A stretch of DNA of 64,000 bases from CAZSDU01 sp964429135 (GCA_964429135.1 CAYSAU010000004.1:131914-195913), one strand, 5' to 3'; numbered from the stretch's first letter, positions 1 to 9,144 are shown. A program made the numbers and translations. Notes: generated by a model from the letters alone, not told the origin.

Positions 1-42
1 GTCGTGGATAGCCTTTTTATCCGTAAGGGCTTTGTTTTTCAT
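1..42 (-). CDS. 5' end of an unidentified gene (partial)
   Basis: A minus-strand ATG at 42-40 opens a frame of exactly 14 codons that runs off the left edge of the window without a stop. The visible peptide begins MKNKALTDKKAIHD. It lies 11 nt downstream of the radA stop in the same direction, so it is probably the last visible member of that run. Fourteen residues are too few to assign a family. Confidence 0.4.
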   Translation of the reverse strand, partial: MKNKALTDKKAIHD

Positions 43-53
43 AATAAGATGAA

Positions 54-1421
54 TTATCCGAAAAGTTTTCTGTACACTTCTTCGATTTTTCCCGCCATGA
101 TGATGTTGATGGAAAAACGTTTAAGGTCTATTCCTTTCGCATTATGTTTTGAAATATAAATACGTTCGAAACCTAATTTTTCTGCTTCGGTGATCCTGAT
201 TTCCACACGGTTAACAGGACGGATTTCGCCGCTCAGTCCTACCTCCGCGGCAAAGCATGTTTTATGGTCGATTGGCAAATCCTGGTTGGAGGAGAGGATG
301 GCCGCGACAACAGCCAGATCAATGGCTGGATCTTCAACTTTGAGTCCACCCGCGATATTCAAAAATACGTCTTTATGTCCAAGCCTGAAACCGCTACGTT
401 TTTCCAATACAGCAAGCAGCATATTAAGACGCCGGGGATCGAATCCCGTGGTGGAACGCTGTGGGGTCCCGTAAACGGCTGAGCTGACCAGGGACTGGGT
501 TTCAATAAGCATGGGGCGCAATCCTTCTACCATGGCCGCGACAGCAATCCCGCTGACCGGCTCATCCCTTTGACTGAGCAGAACCTCTGAGGGATTGGAT
601 ACTTCACGGAGACCATGGTCATTCATTTCATAAATCCCCAACTCGGAGGTTGAACCAAAGCGATTTTTTAATGATCTTAGGATACGGTAACCGTAATTGC
701 GGTCACCCTCAAACTGCAATACTGTATCCACCATATGCTCCAGTATCTTTGGACCAGCCAGACTCCCGTCTTTAGTAATATGTCCGATCAGAAAAACCGG
801 AACATGAGTGGTCTTGGAATATTTCTGAAGTTCTGTAGCACATTCCCTGATCTGTGAGATACTTCCTGCTGAGGATTCTATGATATCAGTCTGAAGGGTC
901 TGAATGGAATCGATGATGATAATGTCGGGCTGGAGGGCTTCGAGTTGTTGGAAAATCGCCTGGGTATTGGTCTCTGTAAGGATATAACAGGATTCATTAT
1001 GAACGCCTACCCTTTCGGCCCTCATTCTGAGTTGCTGGTCACTTTCTTCCCCGCTGATGTATAAAATTTTTTGTCCCTTACACTTTAATGCAATCTGAAG
1101 CATCAGGGTTGATTTTCCGATACCCGGCTCTCCTCCGATCAGCACAAGGGAACCCGGGACGAGTCCTCCTCCCAGAACCCGGTTCAGCTCCTGGTTATGG
1201 GTGTTAATACGGGATTCATTCTTGTAATTGATCTCCAGAATTTTTACAGGAGATCCGGATCGCCGATCGCCGGTTGCAGAACGCATTGCACTTTTTTCTT
1301 CCCGCTGGATTACTTCTTCCACCAAGGTATTCCATTCCCCGCAGTAAGGGCATTTCCCCATCCATTTTGGAGACTGTGAGCCACAATGCTGGCAAAAGAA
1401 AGCTGTTTTCACTTTTGCCAT
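54..1421 (-). CDS. radA: DNA repair protein RadA
   Basis: RadA (Sms) is a RecA-like ATPase that helps process recombination intermediates by branch migration. The 455-residue length is normal. The N-terminal zinc finger has Cys10, Cys13, Cys24 and Cys27. The Walker A motif GEPGIGKST lies at residues 97-105. The family-specific KNRFG motif is present, and a Lon-protease-like C-terminal domain follows (region around GGLKVEDPAIDLAVVAA). The ATG at 1421 places the zinc finger right after the start, as in the family. It is the last complete gene of the minus-strand run, 11 nt after the nucleotidyltransferase gene, which suggests co-transcription. The assignment is firm. Confidence 0.97.
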   Translation of the reverse strand: MAKVKTAFFCQHCGSQSPKWMGKCPYCGEWNTLVEEVIQREEKSAMRSATGDRRSGSPVKILEINYKNESRINTHNQELNRVLGGGLVPGSLVLIGGEPGIGKSTLMLQIALKCKGQKILYISGEESDQQLRMRAERVGVHNESCYILTETNTQAIFQQLEALQPDIIIIDSIQTLQTDIIESSAGSISQIRECATELQKYSKTTHVPVFLIGHITKDGSLAGPKILEHMVDTVLQFEGDRNYGYRILRSLKNRFGSTSELGIYEMNDHGLREVSNPSEVLLSQRDEPVSGIAVAAMVEGLRPMLIETQSLVSSAVYGTPQRSTTGFDPRRLNMLLAVLEKRSGFRLGHKDVFLNIAGGLKVEDPAIDLAVVAAILSSNQDLPIDHKTCFAAEVGLSGEIRPVNRVEIRITEAEKLGFERIYISKHNAKGIDLKRFSINIIMAGKIEEVYRKLFG

Positions 1422-1432
1422 AGACTTAGTAT

Positions 1433-1930
1433 TTATTTAAATGAGTTATAAAGTTTTTCAACGATATGGCTGGTAGAATAATCCTTGACCAGATCAAGGG
1501 TCACTATTTTTCCTCCTTTGGCGTTGACAATATCAAAACCAGATATCTCCTCTTCTTTATAGTCTTTGCCTTTTACAAGAATATCCGGCTGAATCATTTG
1601 GATCAGCTTATAGGGTGTTTCATCTTCAAAAACGGTAACGGCATCGACAAAAAAAAGTGATGCCAGCGTCATGGCCCTTGCATGCTGGATATTCAGGGGC
1701 CGATGTGGCCCTTTCAATTTTCTGACGGACTCATCGGAATTCAGGCCGATGATCAGAATATGCCCCAGATCTTTTGCCTGGGCAAGGTAAGTGATATGAC
1801 CCAGGTGTAAAATATCGAAGCAACCATTCGTGAATACTATCTTCTGGCCTTTAAATCGCCAGATCGCCAGTTGTTTTTCAAGTTGCTCCCAGCTAAAAAT
1901 TTTAGATTCAATAAAAGCCTTATTTTTCAT
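1433..1930 (-). CDS. rfaE2: D-glycero-beta-D-manno-heptose 1-phosphate adenylyltransferase (RfaE2/HldE C-terminal type)
   Basis: This is a 165-residue cytidylyltransferase-fold protein with the signature FTNGCFDILHLGH at residues 33-45, which contains the HxGH nucleotide-binding motif. Proteins of this size and sequence transfer AMP to heptose 1-phosphate in ADP-heptose synthesis for lipopolysaccharide core. In other bacteria the domain is often fused to a kinase as HldE; here it stands alone. Its start overlaps the end of the upstream membrane-protein gene by 11 nt, so the two are probably translationally coupled. A glycerol-3-phosphate cytidylyltransferase-like role is the alternative but fits less well. 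Confidence 0.88.
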   Translation of the reverse strand: MKNKAFIESKIFSWEQLEKQLAIWRFKGQKIVFTNGCFDILHLGHITYLAQAKDLGHILIIGLNSDESVRKLKGPHRPLNIQHARAMTLASLFFVDAVTVFEDETPYKLIQMIQPDILVKGKDYKEEEISGFDIVNAKGGKIVTLDLVKDYSTSHIVEKLYNSFK

Positions 1931-2936
1931 CTGGATTTCTATTGAAAGATAAAAGTAATAAAGATAATCCCCCCACCATGGCGATCATGACGGTCTGTGC
2001 AGTCCAGGCAATCCATCCGATAGCAAGGCCTGTTGGTTTTGCCACAGCATACAGCAATAGAGTTTCCTGAATAATAGCGGGATAAAGACCGATCCCGCCA
2101 GGCGTGATCATAATCCCGACGCTACCCAGCACGAGAGAAGATAAACCCGCGCCAAAACTTAAACCGCTCGTCTCGGTAAAACAATAAAAGATAAAATATA
2201 ACATGAAAAAATAAAGAGTCCAGATTGCCAGAGAATAGAAAATAAATAACCATGGCTTTTTGATCAGGACAAGCGATTGTAATCCCTCCCAGAAACCAAG
2301 AACAAGTCTTTTAATTTTCTGAAAAAAACGTAAGGACCTAAGTTTCTTCCTGAAAAGATAAAACAGAAAAACTAAGCAAGCTATAAAAACACCAACAAGG
2401 GATAATAATAACAGGGAATAGTGGAGATCTCCGAATTTCGCTGCCATCTGGGGATAAAGGTTCACCTTCAAATATCCGCTTATGGTGCCGATCTGGGTAA
2501 AGAACATTAAAACAAACAATAAAAAGAAAAGGATCATATCGATAGCCCTTTCGGTGATCACAGTTCCCAGGGCTTTATTAAAGGGGATCTTCTCGTACTG
2601 GTTCATCAAACCGCAACGGGTTACTTCTCCCAGGCGGGGAAAAGCAAGATTTGCAAAATATCCCACCATGACGGCATAGAAAGTGTTTTTAAATGACGGT
2701 TTGAATCCCATGGGAGTAAAAAACAGCATCCAGCGAAGAGAACGCAACACATGGCTGAGAATTCCCAGAAGGATGGAAAGCAGTACCCACCAGTAGTTTG
2801 CTGTCTGAAAGGAATTGATAATTTGTGATTTTTCAAGTGAGGTGAGATTTCTGAGCGAGAGCCAAATAACTAGTAATCCCAATCCGAGAAAGAAAATGAA
2901 CTTGAAGATAGTGACAATTTTATTTCTTTTTTCCAC
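1920..2936 (-). CDS. flippase-like/lysylphosphatidylglycerol synthase TM-region family membrane protein
   Basis: This is a polytopic inner-membrane protein of about 339 residues with several hydrophobic segments and the family-typical stretches NLAFPRLGEVTRCGLM and SVGIMITPGGIGLYPA. Those resemble the UPF0104/AglD-like family, whose transmembrane domain is shared with MprF. I placed the start at GTG 2936. The longest open frame begins at 3023, but its first 29 residues lie inside panD and are not signal-like, whereas the GTG gives a short basic N terminus followed directly by the first membrane helix. The gene then overlaps the panD 3' end by 17 nt and overlaps the nucleotidyltransferase start. 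A role in envelope lipid or glycan transfer is inference. Confidence 0.8.
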   Translation of the reverse strand: MEKRNKIVTIFKFIFFLGLGLLVIWLSLRNLTSLEKSQIINSFQTANYWWVLLSILLGILSHVLRSLRWMLFFTPMGFKPSFKNTFYAVMVGYFANLAFPRLGEVTRCGLMNQYEKIPFNKALGTVITERAIDMILFFLLFVLMFFTQIGTISGYLKVNLYPQMAAKFGDLHYSLLLLSLVGVFIACLVFLFYLFRKKLRSLRFFQKIKRLVLGFWEGLQSLVLIKKPWLFIFYSLAIWTLYFFMLYFIFYCFTETSGLSFGAGLSSLVLGSVGIMITPGGIGLYPAIIQETLLLYAVAKPTGLAIGWIAWTAQTVMIAMVGGLSLLLLSFNRNPDEK

Positions 2937-3285
2937 GGGGGAGTTTATTTCCTTGATCGGGAAATGCGATGGCAGGTTTGAAATTTTTCGCGGTTTCAAA
3001 GTCCATGCTGGCATAAGAAACAATGATTACCATATCGCCGGGTAAAAATTTACGGGCAGCAGCGCCGTTCAGGCAAATCACTCCACTACCTTTTTCCCCT
3101 TTGATCGCGTAGGTCTCAATTCGTTCTCCATTGTTGATATTCAATACCTGAACCTGTTCGAATTCAATTAGGTTAGCGGCTTTCATCAGGATTTCATCAA
3201 TGGTAATACTCCCAACATAATTAATATTGGCTTCTGTAACGGTAGCACGGTGTATCTTCGATTTTAAAACCTGAATCTGCATCAT
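2920..3285 (-). CDS. panD: aspartate 1-decarboxylase
   Basis: PanD makes beta-alanine from L-aspartate for pantothenate synthesis. The 121-residue length is typical of this pyruvoyl enzyme. The self-cleavage site is Gly25-Ser26 within NYVGSITID; Ser26 would become the pyruvoyl group. The NGAAAR stretch seen in family members is also present. It sits 12 nt downstream of panC, whose product uses the beta-alanine, which fits a pathway operon. panB is about 21 kb away on the same strand. Confidence 0.96.
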   Translation of the reverse strand: MMQIQVLKSKIHRATVTEANINYVGSITIDEILMKAANLIEFEQVQVLNINNGERIETYAIKGEKGSGVICLNGAAARKFLPGDMVIIVSYASMDFETAKNFKPAIAFPDQGNKLPRGKKK

Positions 3286-3297
3286 GCTGCAAAATTA

Positions 3298-4146
3298 CTA
3301 AAAAAGTTCAATATTATCGATGAGGCGTATATCCCCCAGGAAAACAGCTGTCAATGCCACAAACTGGTCTTTATGTGACCAAGTTTCCACAGGCATCAGG
3401 GTGTTCTTTTCGGCAATTTCGAAATATTCCACTTTTAATTCAGGATTTTCCTGTATTTTTTTAATCGCCCATTCTTTTAATTTCCTTATCGGCATTTTGC
3501 CTTTCTTCTCCCTGACTTCTGTAAGCACCTTGTAAATTTTTGGAGCAAGGTTGCGCTCGGCTATGGTCAGTCTTATATTTCGGGAACTCATGGCCAGGCC
3601 ATCGGTTTCTCTTACTGTTTCGCAGGGAATGATGTCAATGGGTAACATCAGCGTATTGACGAGCTGTCTGATAATGGCAAGCTGTTGGTAGTCTTTTTTC
3701 CCAAAATATGCTCTGGATGGTTCTATGATCCCGAATAATTTTTTTACCACAATGGCTACTCCTTTAAAATGACCTGGTCTGAATTTTCCTTCCATGATCT
3801 TGTCGAGCATACCAAAATCGACATCTATGGAAATCATTTCGTTTTCAGGGTACATTTCTGTCACCGAAGGGGCAAATAAAATATCACAACCTTCTTTGGC
3901 AAGCATTTCAGCATCGCGGTCGATAGAACGTGGGTATTTTTCAAGGTCATTCGGGTTATTGAACTGGATGGGATTGATAAAAATACTGCAAACGGTGACA
4001 TTGTTTTCCTTAACCGATTTCCTCACCAGTTCCAGATGGCCTTCATGCAAGGCCCCCATGGTGGGAACAAAGCCAATGGACAAGCCTTGCTCCCTCAATT
4101 TCCGGACTTCGGTTTTTGTTTTTCTGATTGTTTCTATCAGTTTCAT
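3298..4146 (-). CDS. panC: pantothenate synthetase
   Basis: PanC condenses pantoate with beta-alanine using ATP. The 282-residue length is normal. The N-terminal nucleotide-binding motif PTMGALHEGH is at residues 28-37, the active-site region FGKKDYQQL follows, and the later segment GLAMSSRN corresponds to the family's KMSKS-like loop. It is followed by panD and preceded by the response regulator gene with only a 14-nt gap, so the pan genes may be read through from the two-component genes. Confidence 0.97.
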   Translation of the reverse strand: MKLIETIRKTKTEVRKLREQGLSIGFVPTMGALHEGHLELVRKSVKENNVTVCSIFINPIQFNNPNDLEKYPRSIDRDAEMLAKEGCDILFAPSVTEMYPENEMISIDVDFGMLDKIMEGKFRPGHFKGVAIVVKKLFGIIEPSRAYFGKKDYQQLAIIRQLVNTLMLPIDIIPCETVRETDGLAMSSRNIRLTIAERNLAPKIYKVLTEVREKKGKMPIRKLKEWAIKKIQENPELKVEYFEIAEKNTLMPVETWSHKDQFVALTAVFLGDIRLIDNIELF

Positions 4147-4160
4147 TTTTTCTGAAGAGA

Positions 4161-4817
4161 TTACATCTTTATAATTTTATACTGGATGGCAATTTTGACC
4201 ATCTCAACAGAGGATTTACACCCGAGTTTTTTCATGATATGGTTTTTGTGTGTTTCAACCGTCCGGATACTGATGCCCAAACTTTCCTGAATTTCTTTAT
4301 TGACAAATCCTTCTGCGATAAGCTTTAAAATTTCAAGTTCACGCTTTGATAAAGAGGATAATTTTGTGTCCTCGTGACCGGGATCCTTCGCCTGACGGAT
4401 ATAACTATTGACCAGGATTTTCGAGATCAAATCTCCAAAAAACTCTTCTCCTTTATAAACAGCATAGATGGCTTTGACCAGCTCATCACGGGTAGTGTTC
4501 TTAGGGAGATAGCCTTTTGCCCCTGCATTCAGGGCATTGACCACAAAATCTTCATGGGTGTACATAGACAGGATAAGAACCCTGATATGCGGAAACTCTG
4601 CAGAAATCCTTTTGGTGATCTCGATGCCGGAAATATCCGGAAGTGAAATGTCTAAAACCAAAACATCCGGTTGGGTGGTTTCCAATTTTTCAAACAGGCT
4701 TTTTCCTGAATTTGCCTCTCCAATGATAATGATATCTGGAATTCCGGAAAGCAATGCCTTAATGCCATCCCGGACCAGATCATGATCCTCGGTCAGAAAT
4801 ATGCTGATCTTCTCCAT
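4161..4817 (-). CDS. NarL/FixJ-type response regulator
   Basis: This is a 218-residue DNA-binding response regulator. The receiver domain (about residues 4-120) has an acidic pocket with Asp11 and the phosphoacceptor Asp56 in LVLDISLPD. The C-terminal LuxR-type helix-turn-helix (about 150-215) contains LSKREIEIL-like and GISIRTVETHKNHIMKKLG stretches. The ATG overlaps the kinase stop by one base (TAATG), a strong sign of translational coupling with the cognate kinase. Target genes cannot be read from the sequence. Confidence 0.93.
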   Translation of the reverse strand: MEKISIFLTEDHDLVRDGIKALLSGIPDIIIIGEANSGKSLFEKLETTQPDVLVLDISLPDISGIEITKRISAEFPHIRVLILSMYTHEDFVVNALNAGAKGYLPKNTTRDELVKAIYAVYKGEEFFGDLISKILVNSYIRQAKDPGHEDTKLSSLSKRELEILKLIAEGFVNKEIQESLGISIRTVETHKNHIMKKLGCKSSVEMVKIAIQYKIIKM

Positions 4818-5482
4818 TATTGATTCAGTGGTATTTTGATTTGTATTAAGGTTCCCTTCCCAGGGGCGGACTTGATATCTATGTTGCCATTTAATAAATT
4901 TACCCTTTCAGCGATATTATGTAAGCCGTGACCTCCATGTTTTCCGGGTACTTTTGGACGGAATCCGATCCCATCGTCCTGAATACTCAGGTATATATCT
5001 TCACCGGCACTGGTCAGTCTCAGATAACCTTGTCTGGCACCGGAATGTTTGACGATATTATGGATGGCTTCCTGAAAAATCCGGTAAAGATGAGTCTGGA
5101 TTTTTTTATTCCAAAGATCAGTCCTGACGCGATGTTCAAATTTGATTTTTATCCCGGAAGCCCTGCTCGAATCCTCACAGAGGTTAAAGAGGGCAATGAC
5201 CAGCCCGAATTCATCCAATACGGGAGGCATCAGGTCAGTAGTTATCCTCCTGATCTCATCAATGATATGATCAAACTGAATTTTGATGCCTTCGAGATTC
5301 TCTTTGATATCTTTTTCTTCCATATAGGTCAGGCTGTCCAGTTTCATTTTGATGGCGATCAGTGATTGTCCGATGCCATCATGCAGTTCTCTGGAAAGCC
5401 TTTGTCGCTCGAGTTCCTGTCCGTCAATCACGGAAACGATGTTCGGGCTAGTGCTTTTTTTACTACTTTTGATCGTTGCCAT
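4817..5482 (-). CDS. soluble sensor histidine kinase (HisKA_3 type)
   Basis: This 221-residue kinase core has no transmembrane segment and no recognisable sensor domain. The dimerisation/phosphoacceptor region carries His34 in LSRELHDGIGQS, as in NarX/DegS-type kinases. The HATPase domain shows an N-box (FQEAIHNIVKHS), a G1 box (DDGIGF) and a GHGLHNIAERV segment. It is coupled to the response regulator by a one-base stop/start overlap. Only about 25 residues precede the H-box, so the input must come from a partner protein or from cytoplasmic binding. Confidence 0.9.
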   Translation of the reverse strand: MATIKSSKKSTSPNIVSVIDGQELERQRLSRELHDGIGQSLIAIKMKLDSLTYMEEKDIKENLEGIKIQFDHIIDEIRRITTDLMPPVLDEFGLVIALFNLCEDSSRASGIKIKFEHRVRTDLWNKKIQTHLYRIFQEAIHNIVKHSGARQGYLRLTSAGEDIYLSIQDDGIGFRPKVPGKHGGHGLHNIAERVNLLNGNIDIKSAPGKGTLIQIKIPLNQ

Positions 5483-5507
5483 AAGGCCGGTAACAGTAAA
5501 GTTGAGA

Positions 5508-5515
5508 CAAACATA
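5508..5515 (-). promoter_or_regulatory. -7 box for the two-component operon
   Basis: Read on the minus strand this is TATGTTTG, a full match to the Bacteroidota -7 element TAnnTTTG, 25 nt upstream of the kinase ATG at 5482. I see no good -33 element at the usual distance. The site lies in the 47-nt gap between the kinase and the divergent M1 peptidase gene. Confidence 0.45.
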
Positions 5516-5529
5516 CTAATTTTCGGGTT

Positions 5530-7866
5530 ATGGAATTTCTTAAACTGCGTATTCACTGTATTTTCCTTTTTTCTCTTGTATGTTTTTTTTCTTTCAGTCA
5601 GACGAAAACCGTCACTTATTATGCTGACCCCGCTTCCCTTCCCCCTGAGTTAACCGTGGAATTGAAACACCTGAACGCCCATGTCCGGTTTAATCCGGGA
5701 GAGAACGAGGTCATTGCTACAGCCGAATTTACTATCCTTCCCAATCGTTTTTTTACTGATTCCATTGTACTTTATGCTCCTGACTTCACTATAAAAACAG
5801 TAGAAATTAACCATCGGAAAGTCAGTTATAAGATATCCGGAAAGAACCTGGTCATTTATCCGGAAGATATCTCTCATCCTGTCTCATCTTATCCTGAGCT
5901 TAAAAAGGGTGTACCTGCTAAATTATTTATTAATTATAATGCAAAACCTTTGGCTGGAGCAATTTATTTTATAGGATGGAAGCCGGAGGAAGAAGGAAAA
6001 AGACAGGAAATCTGGGCACATCGTCCCCATGGCTGGTTGCCTTATGCCGACGCGAGGATCACCACTGATTTTTATATCACTTTTAATCAAAATTTCAAGG
6101 TTTTTTCGAATGGAGAGAGGTTGGAAGTAAAGAATAATGAGGATGGTACACTCACCTGGCATTATGCCATGAGGAAAGATCACCCTTATTTTTCGACAGC
6201 CCTTGTCATCGGAGATTATCAATATGAAGAATCCGTAACCTCTCGTGGAATTCCTCTTGAATTCTGGTATTATACTGGTTTTTTCGACCGGGTTTCCACT
6301 ACCTATAAATATACGGAACAAATGTTCAGCTTCCTTGAAGAAGAAACGGGGGTTCCTTATCCTTATCCGGTTTACCGCGAAGCACCGGTGATCGATTATA
6401 TGTACGGAGCCATGGAAACAACCACCAGTACTATTTTTGGCGATTATATGCAGATCACTCCACGGTCCTGGTGGCAACGCAATTATGTGAATGTGAATGC
6501 CCATGAACTTGCGCACCAGTGGTTCGGAAATTATGTCACCCATTTTGTCAACCGTGATGTCTGGCTCACGGAAAGTTTCGGGACCTATTATGCCAAACTG
6601 TTCGAAAAAAGTATTTATGGTGAGGACTATTACCAGAACATCAGAAATGAAGAAATGCTCCAAGCCATGGAAGCCTCAAAAAAAAATGATTTTCCGGTTG
6701 GCGGGACCCAGGGAGGGAATCAGCGTATCTATCAGAAAGGATCCCTTGTCCTCGATATGTTAAGATATATCATGGGAGAAAATGAATTTAAGCATGCCAT
6801 TCAGCACTATCTGAACAAGTTTGGCTTTAATTATGCTGAAACCAATGATTTCATCCGTTGTGTTTATGAAGCAGGCGGGAAACCATTCCATTGGTTCTTT
6901 GATGAATGGGTTTTAAGGGGTGGCGAACCCCATTATCAGGTTGACTATTCAGTTGTCGCGGATAGTTTGAATAACCAAACGGTTCAAATTCATGTTCAAC
7001 AATTGCAGGAAGTGACGAATTTAAAAGGTCTTTTCAAAATGCCTGTGAAGTTCGAAGTTTATTATACAGATGGAAGCCTTGACAGTACCCTTGTCTGGAT
7101 TGAAAAAAGGGAAGAAAGCATCTCAATCCCCAGCAAGGCAGGAAAAAAAATCGCCTTTCTTTTATTTGATCCTGGCCGAAAAATCCTGAAAAAACTTACT
7201 TTTAAACGCAATTATGATGAACTTTCAGCCCAGCTTCTCGGTGCGAAAGAAATGATTGACCGTTATGATGCTTTGCTTGAATTACGTTCTTTCTCACCGA
7301 AGGAAAAGAGAGCGCTTTTGCAGAAGGCTTATATAGGAGAACACTTTCATCTGATCAAATCAGAGATCTTGAGTCAATTAGCAGATTGTAAGCAGCATGA
7401 CATAATGGAACTTTTCCGTTCTGCCCTGAATGATCCAGATGCTAATGTCAGAAAGACTGCTTTGCTACTTTGTAGTCCTCTACCACTTTCTTTGAAGAAA
7501 GACGCGGAGAATTGTTTGAAGGATTCTTCCTTCTTGAATGTCGAAATTGCATTGGACAATCTTGCCCGGTCTTTTCCACAGAGCATACCGGATTATCTTG
7601 AACAAACCGCGTTTGAGGAGGGATGGAGGGGAAAAAATATCCGAATGAAGTGGCTGGAAATTGCCATCCTGAACGGACAAAAGGAGAGTCTGAACGAACT
7701 GATTAGTTATTCGGGGCCGAAATATGAGTTTGAAACCCGAATGAATGCATTTAATCTGTTAAAGAAAATTAAATATTCTGACGAACAAACTATGAATAAT
7801 GCCCGTTCTGCCAGCCAACACTGGAATAATAAACTAAGTGCCGCGGCAAAGGAATATTTAAAATAA
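5530..7866 (+). CDS. M1 family metallopeptidase (aminopeptidase N-like)
   Basis: This is a 778-residue exported zinc aminopeptidase. An N-terminal signal sequence of about 23 residues ends near FSFSQ. The zinc site is HELAH at residues 325-329, with the third ligand Glu348 exactly 18 residues after the second His (WLTESFG). The exopeptidase motif is YGAMETT, a variant of GAMEN. A C-terminal region after about residue 560 looks helical and repetitive, like the HEAT-like part of M1 enzymes. The likely role is peptide trimming in the periplasm or at the surface. It is followed 13 nt later by an MFS transporter and may share its transcript. Confidence 0.94.
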   Translation: MEFLKLRIHCIFLFSLVCFFSFSQTKTVTYYADPASLPPELTVELKHLNAHVRFNPGENEVIATAEFTILPNRFFTDSIVLYAPDFTIKTVEINHRKVSYKISGKNLVIYPEDISHPVSSYPELKKGVPAKLFINYNAKPLAGAIYFIGWKPEEEGKRQEIWAHRPHGWLPYADARITTDFYITFNQNFKVFSNGERLEVKNNEDGTLTWHYAMRKDHPYFSTALVIGDYQYEESVTSRGIPLEFWYYTGFFDRVSTTYKYTEQMFSFLEEETGVPYPYPVYREAPVIDYMYGAMETTTSTIFGDYMQITPRSWWQRNYVNVNAHELAHQWFGNYVTHFVNRDVWLTESFGTYYAKLFEKSIYGEDYYQNIRNEEMLQAMEASKKNDFPVGGTQGGNQRIYQKGSLVLDMLRYIMGENEFKHAIQHYLNKFGFNYAETNDFIRCVYEAGGKPFHWFFDEWVLRGGEPHYQVDYSVVADSLNNQTVQIHVQQLQEVTNLKGLFKMPVKFEVYYTDGSLDSTLVWIEKREESISIPSKAGKKIAFLLFDPGRKILKKLTFKRNYDELSAQLLGAKEMIDRYDALLELRSFSPKEKRALLQKAYIGEHFHLIKSEILSQLADCKQHDIMELFRSALNDPDANVRKTALLLCSPLPLSLKKDAENCLKDSSFLNVEIALDNLARSFPQSIPDYLEQTAFEEGWRGKNIRMKWLEIAILNGQKESLNELISYSGPKYEFETRMNAFNLLKKIKYSDEQTMNNARSASQHWNNKLSAAAKEYLK

Positions 7867-7879
7867 TTTCTGGTTTACG

Positions 7880-9088
7880 ATGATGGTTAAAAAACAAAAA
7901 ATCCTTACCCGTACCATTCTGCTGGTCTCCTTTGTTAGCCTGTTTACCGATATCGCCAGCGAGATGTTATATCCTGTCATGCCGGTTTACCTCCGGTCTA
8001 TAGGATTTTCGGTAATGCTGATCGGAATACTTGAAGGAGTCGCTGAAGCTACGGCCGGGTTATCCAAAGGATATTTTGGTCAGCTTTCTGATAAAAATCA
8101 AAAAAGGGTACCTTTTATCCGGACAGGATACATCATGAGCGCCTTTTCAAAACCGCTGATGGCCTTTTTTACGTTTCCTTTATGGGTTTTCATTATCCGC
8201 ACCCTTGACCGTTTCGGTAAAGGCGTACGCACTTCGGCAAGGGATGCTATGCTAAGCGATGAAACCACGCCTGAACACAAGGGAAAAGTATTTGGGTTTC
8301 ACCGTTCCATGGATACACTGGGGGCAGCTATCGGTCCCATATTTGCCCTGATTTTCCTGTTTTTTTACCCGGAAAAGTATTTCTGGCTTTTTTTTATTGC
8401 CTTTTTACCCGGTTTGGTAGCCATTGCATTGACCTTTTTACTGAAAGATAAAGAACCCCCCTCACCTGCTTACCCCCTCACCCGCTCATCTGCTCCCATA
8501 AGCTTCTTTTCCTACCTCCGTTATTGGAAAAAAGCAGGCCGGGTTTATCGTCTGCTGATCATTGGCTTATTGGCCTTCACGCTTTTTAACAGTTCTGATG
8601 CGTTTTTATTGCTGGCGCTAAAAGAACAGAAATTTTCTGATAGCCAGATGATCGGTTTTTATATTTTTTTCAACCTGATCTATGCATTGTTTTCCTATCC
8701 AGCTGGCGTCCTGGCTGATAAAATTGGATTAAAAAGAATGCTCATCATGGGTTTTTTGATATTTTCAGCCGTATATTTTTTCATGGGGTATGCTACCGGC
8801 GTTCTCGCGTTTGGAATTCTGTTTTTATGCTATGGAATATATGCCGCATCTACCGAAGGGATAAGCAAGGCTCTTCTCTCCAACTTGGCAGAACAAGAAC
8901 ATGTGGCTACTGCCATTGGATTTTATAATAGTCTATCGAGTATTTTTACCCTTTTGGCCAGCAGTATTGCAGGTCTCATCTGGTTTGCCTTTGGAGCGAA
9001 AATTATGTTCATGATTTCTGGAATGGGAGTGTTTATCGTTGTTTGTTACCTGTTGATTGTATTTCGTCACAAAGGCTTGCAACATTGA
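7880..9088 (+). CDS. MFS transporter
   Basis: A 402-residue major facilitator protein with about 12 hydrophobic helices. The loop after the second helix contains GYFGQLSDKNQKRVPF, resembling the MFS signature GxxxDRxGRR, and its second-half copy is GVLADKIGLKRML. The central cytoplasmic loop is Pro/Ser-rich (around PPSPAYPLTRSSAP) and is encoded by a C-rich tandem-like tract (see 8461-8497). The substrate is not inferable. It lies 13 nt after the M1 peptidase, so peptide-breakdown-linked transport is possible but speculative. Start is ATG 7880 or 7883. Confidence 0.88.
   Translation: MMVKKQKILTRTILLVSFVSLFTDIASEMLYPVMPVYLRSIGFSVMLIGILEGVAEATAGLSKGYFGQLSDKNQKRVPFIRTGYIMSAFSKPLMAFFTFPLWVFIIRTLDRFGKGVRTSARDAMLSDETTPEHKGKVFGFHRSMDTLGAAIGPIFALIFLFFYPEKYFWLFFIAFLPGLVAIALTFLLKDKEPPSPAYPLTRSSAPISFFSYLRYWKKAGRVYRLLIIGLLAFTLFNSSDAFLLLALKEQKFSDSQMIGFYIFFNLIYALFSYPAGVLADKIGLKRMLIMGFLIFSAVYFFMGYATGVLAFGILFLCYGIYAASTEGISKALLSNLAEQEHVATAIGFYNSLSSIFTLLASSIAGLIWFAFGAKIMFMISGMGVFIVVCYLLIVFRHKGLQH
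8461..8497 (+). repeat. CTCACCC/CTGCT-type C-rich tract inside the MFS gene
   Basis: The 37-nt tract is an imperfect tandem of 7-8-base units (ctcacctg, ccctcacc, cgctcatc, tgctccc). It stays in frame and encodes the Pro/Ser-rich central loop of the transporter. Its composition differs from flanking sequence. Confidence 0.5.
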
Positions 9089-9090
9089 AA

Positions 9091-9123
9091 AAAAATCCCC
9101 GGCATCGCTGCACGGGGATTTTT
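9091..9123. terminator. bidirectional intrinsic terminator
   Basis: A perfect 11-bp stem AAAAATCCCCG / CGGGGATTTTT flanks an 11-nt loop. The A run on the left and T run on the right let it end both the MFS transcript (+) and the convergent LruC lipoprotein transcript (-). Confidence 0.85.
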
Positions 9124-9144
9124 AATCTCAGAAAGCAAAAATCA

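Noticed and set aside
2937..3023. N-terminal extension of the flippase-like protein
   Set aside because: Those residues overlap panD and carry no membrane or conserved feature; GTG 2936 gives the expected start.
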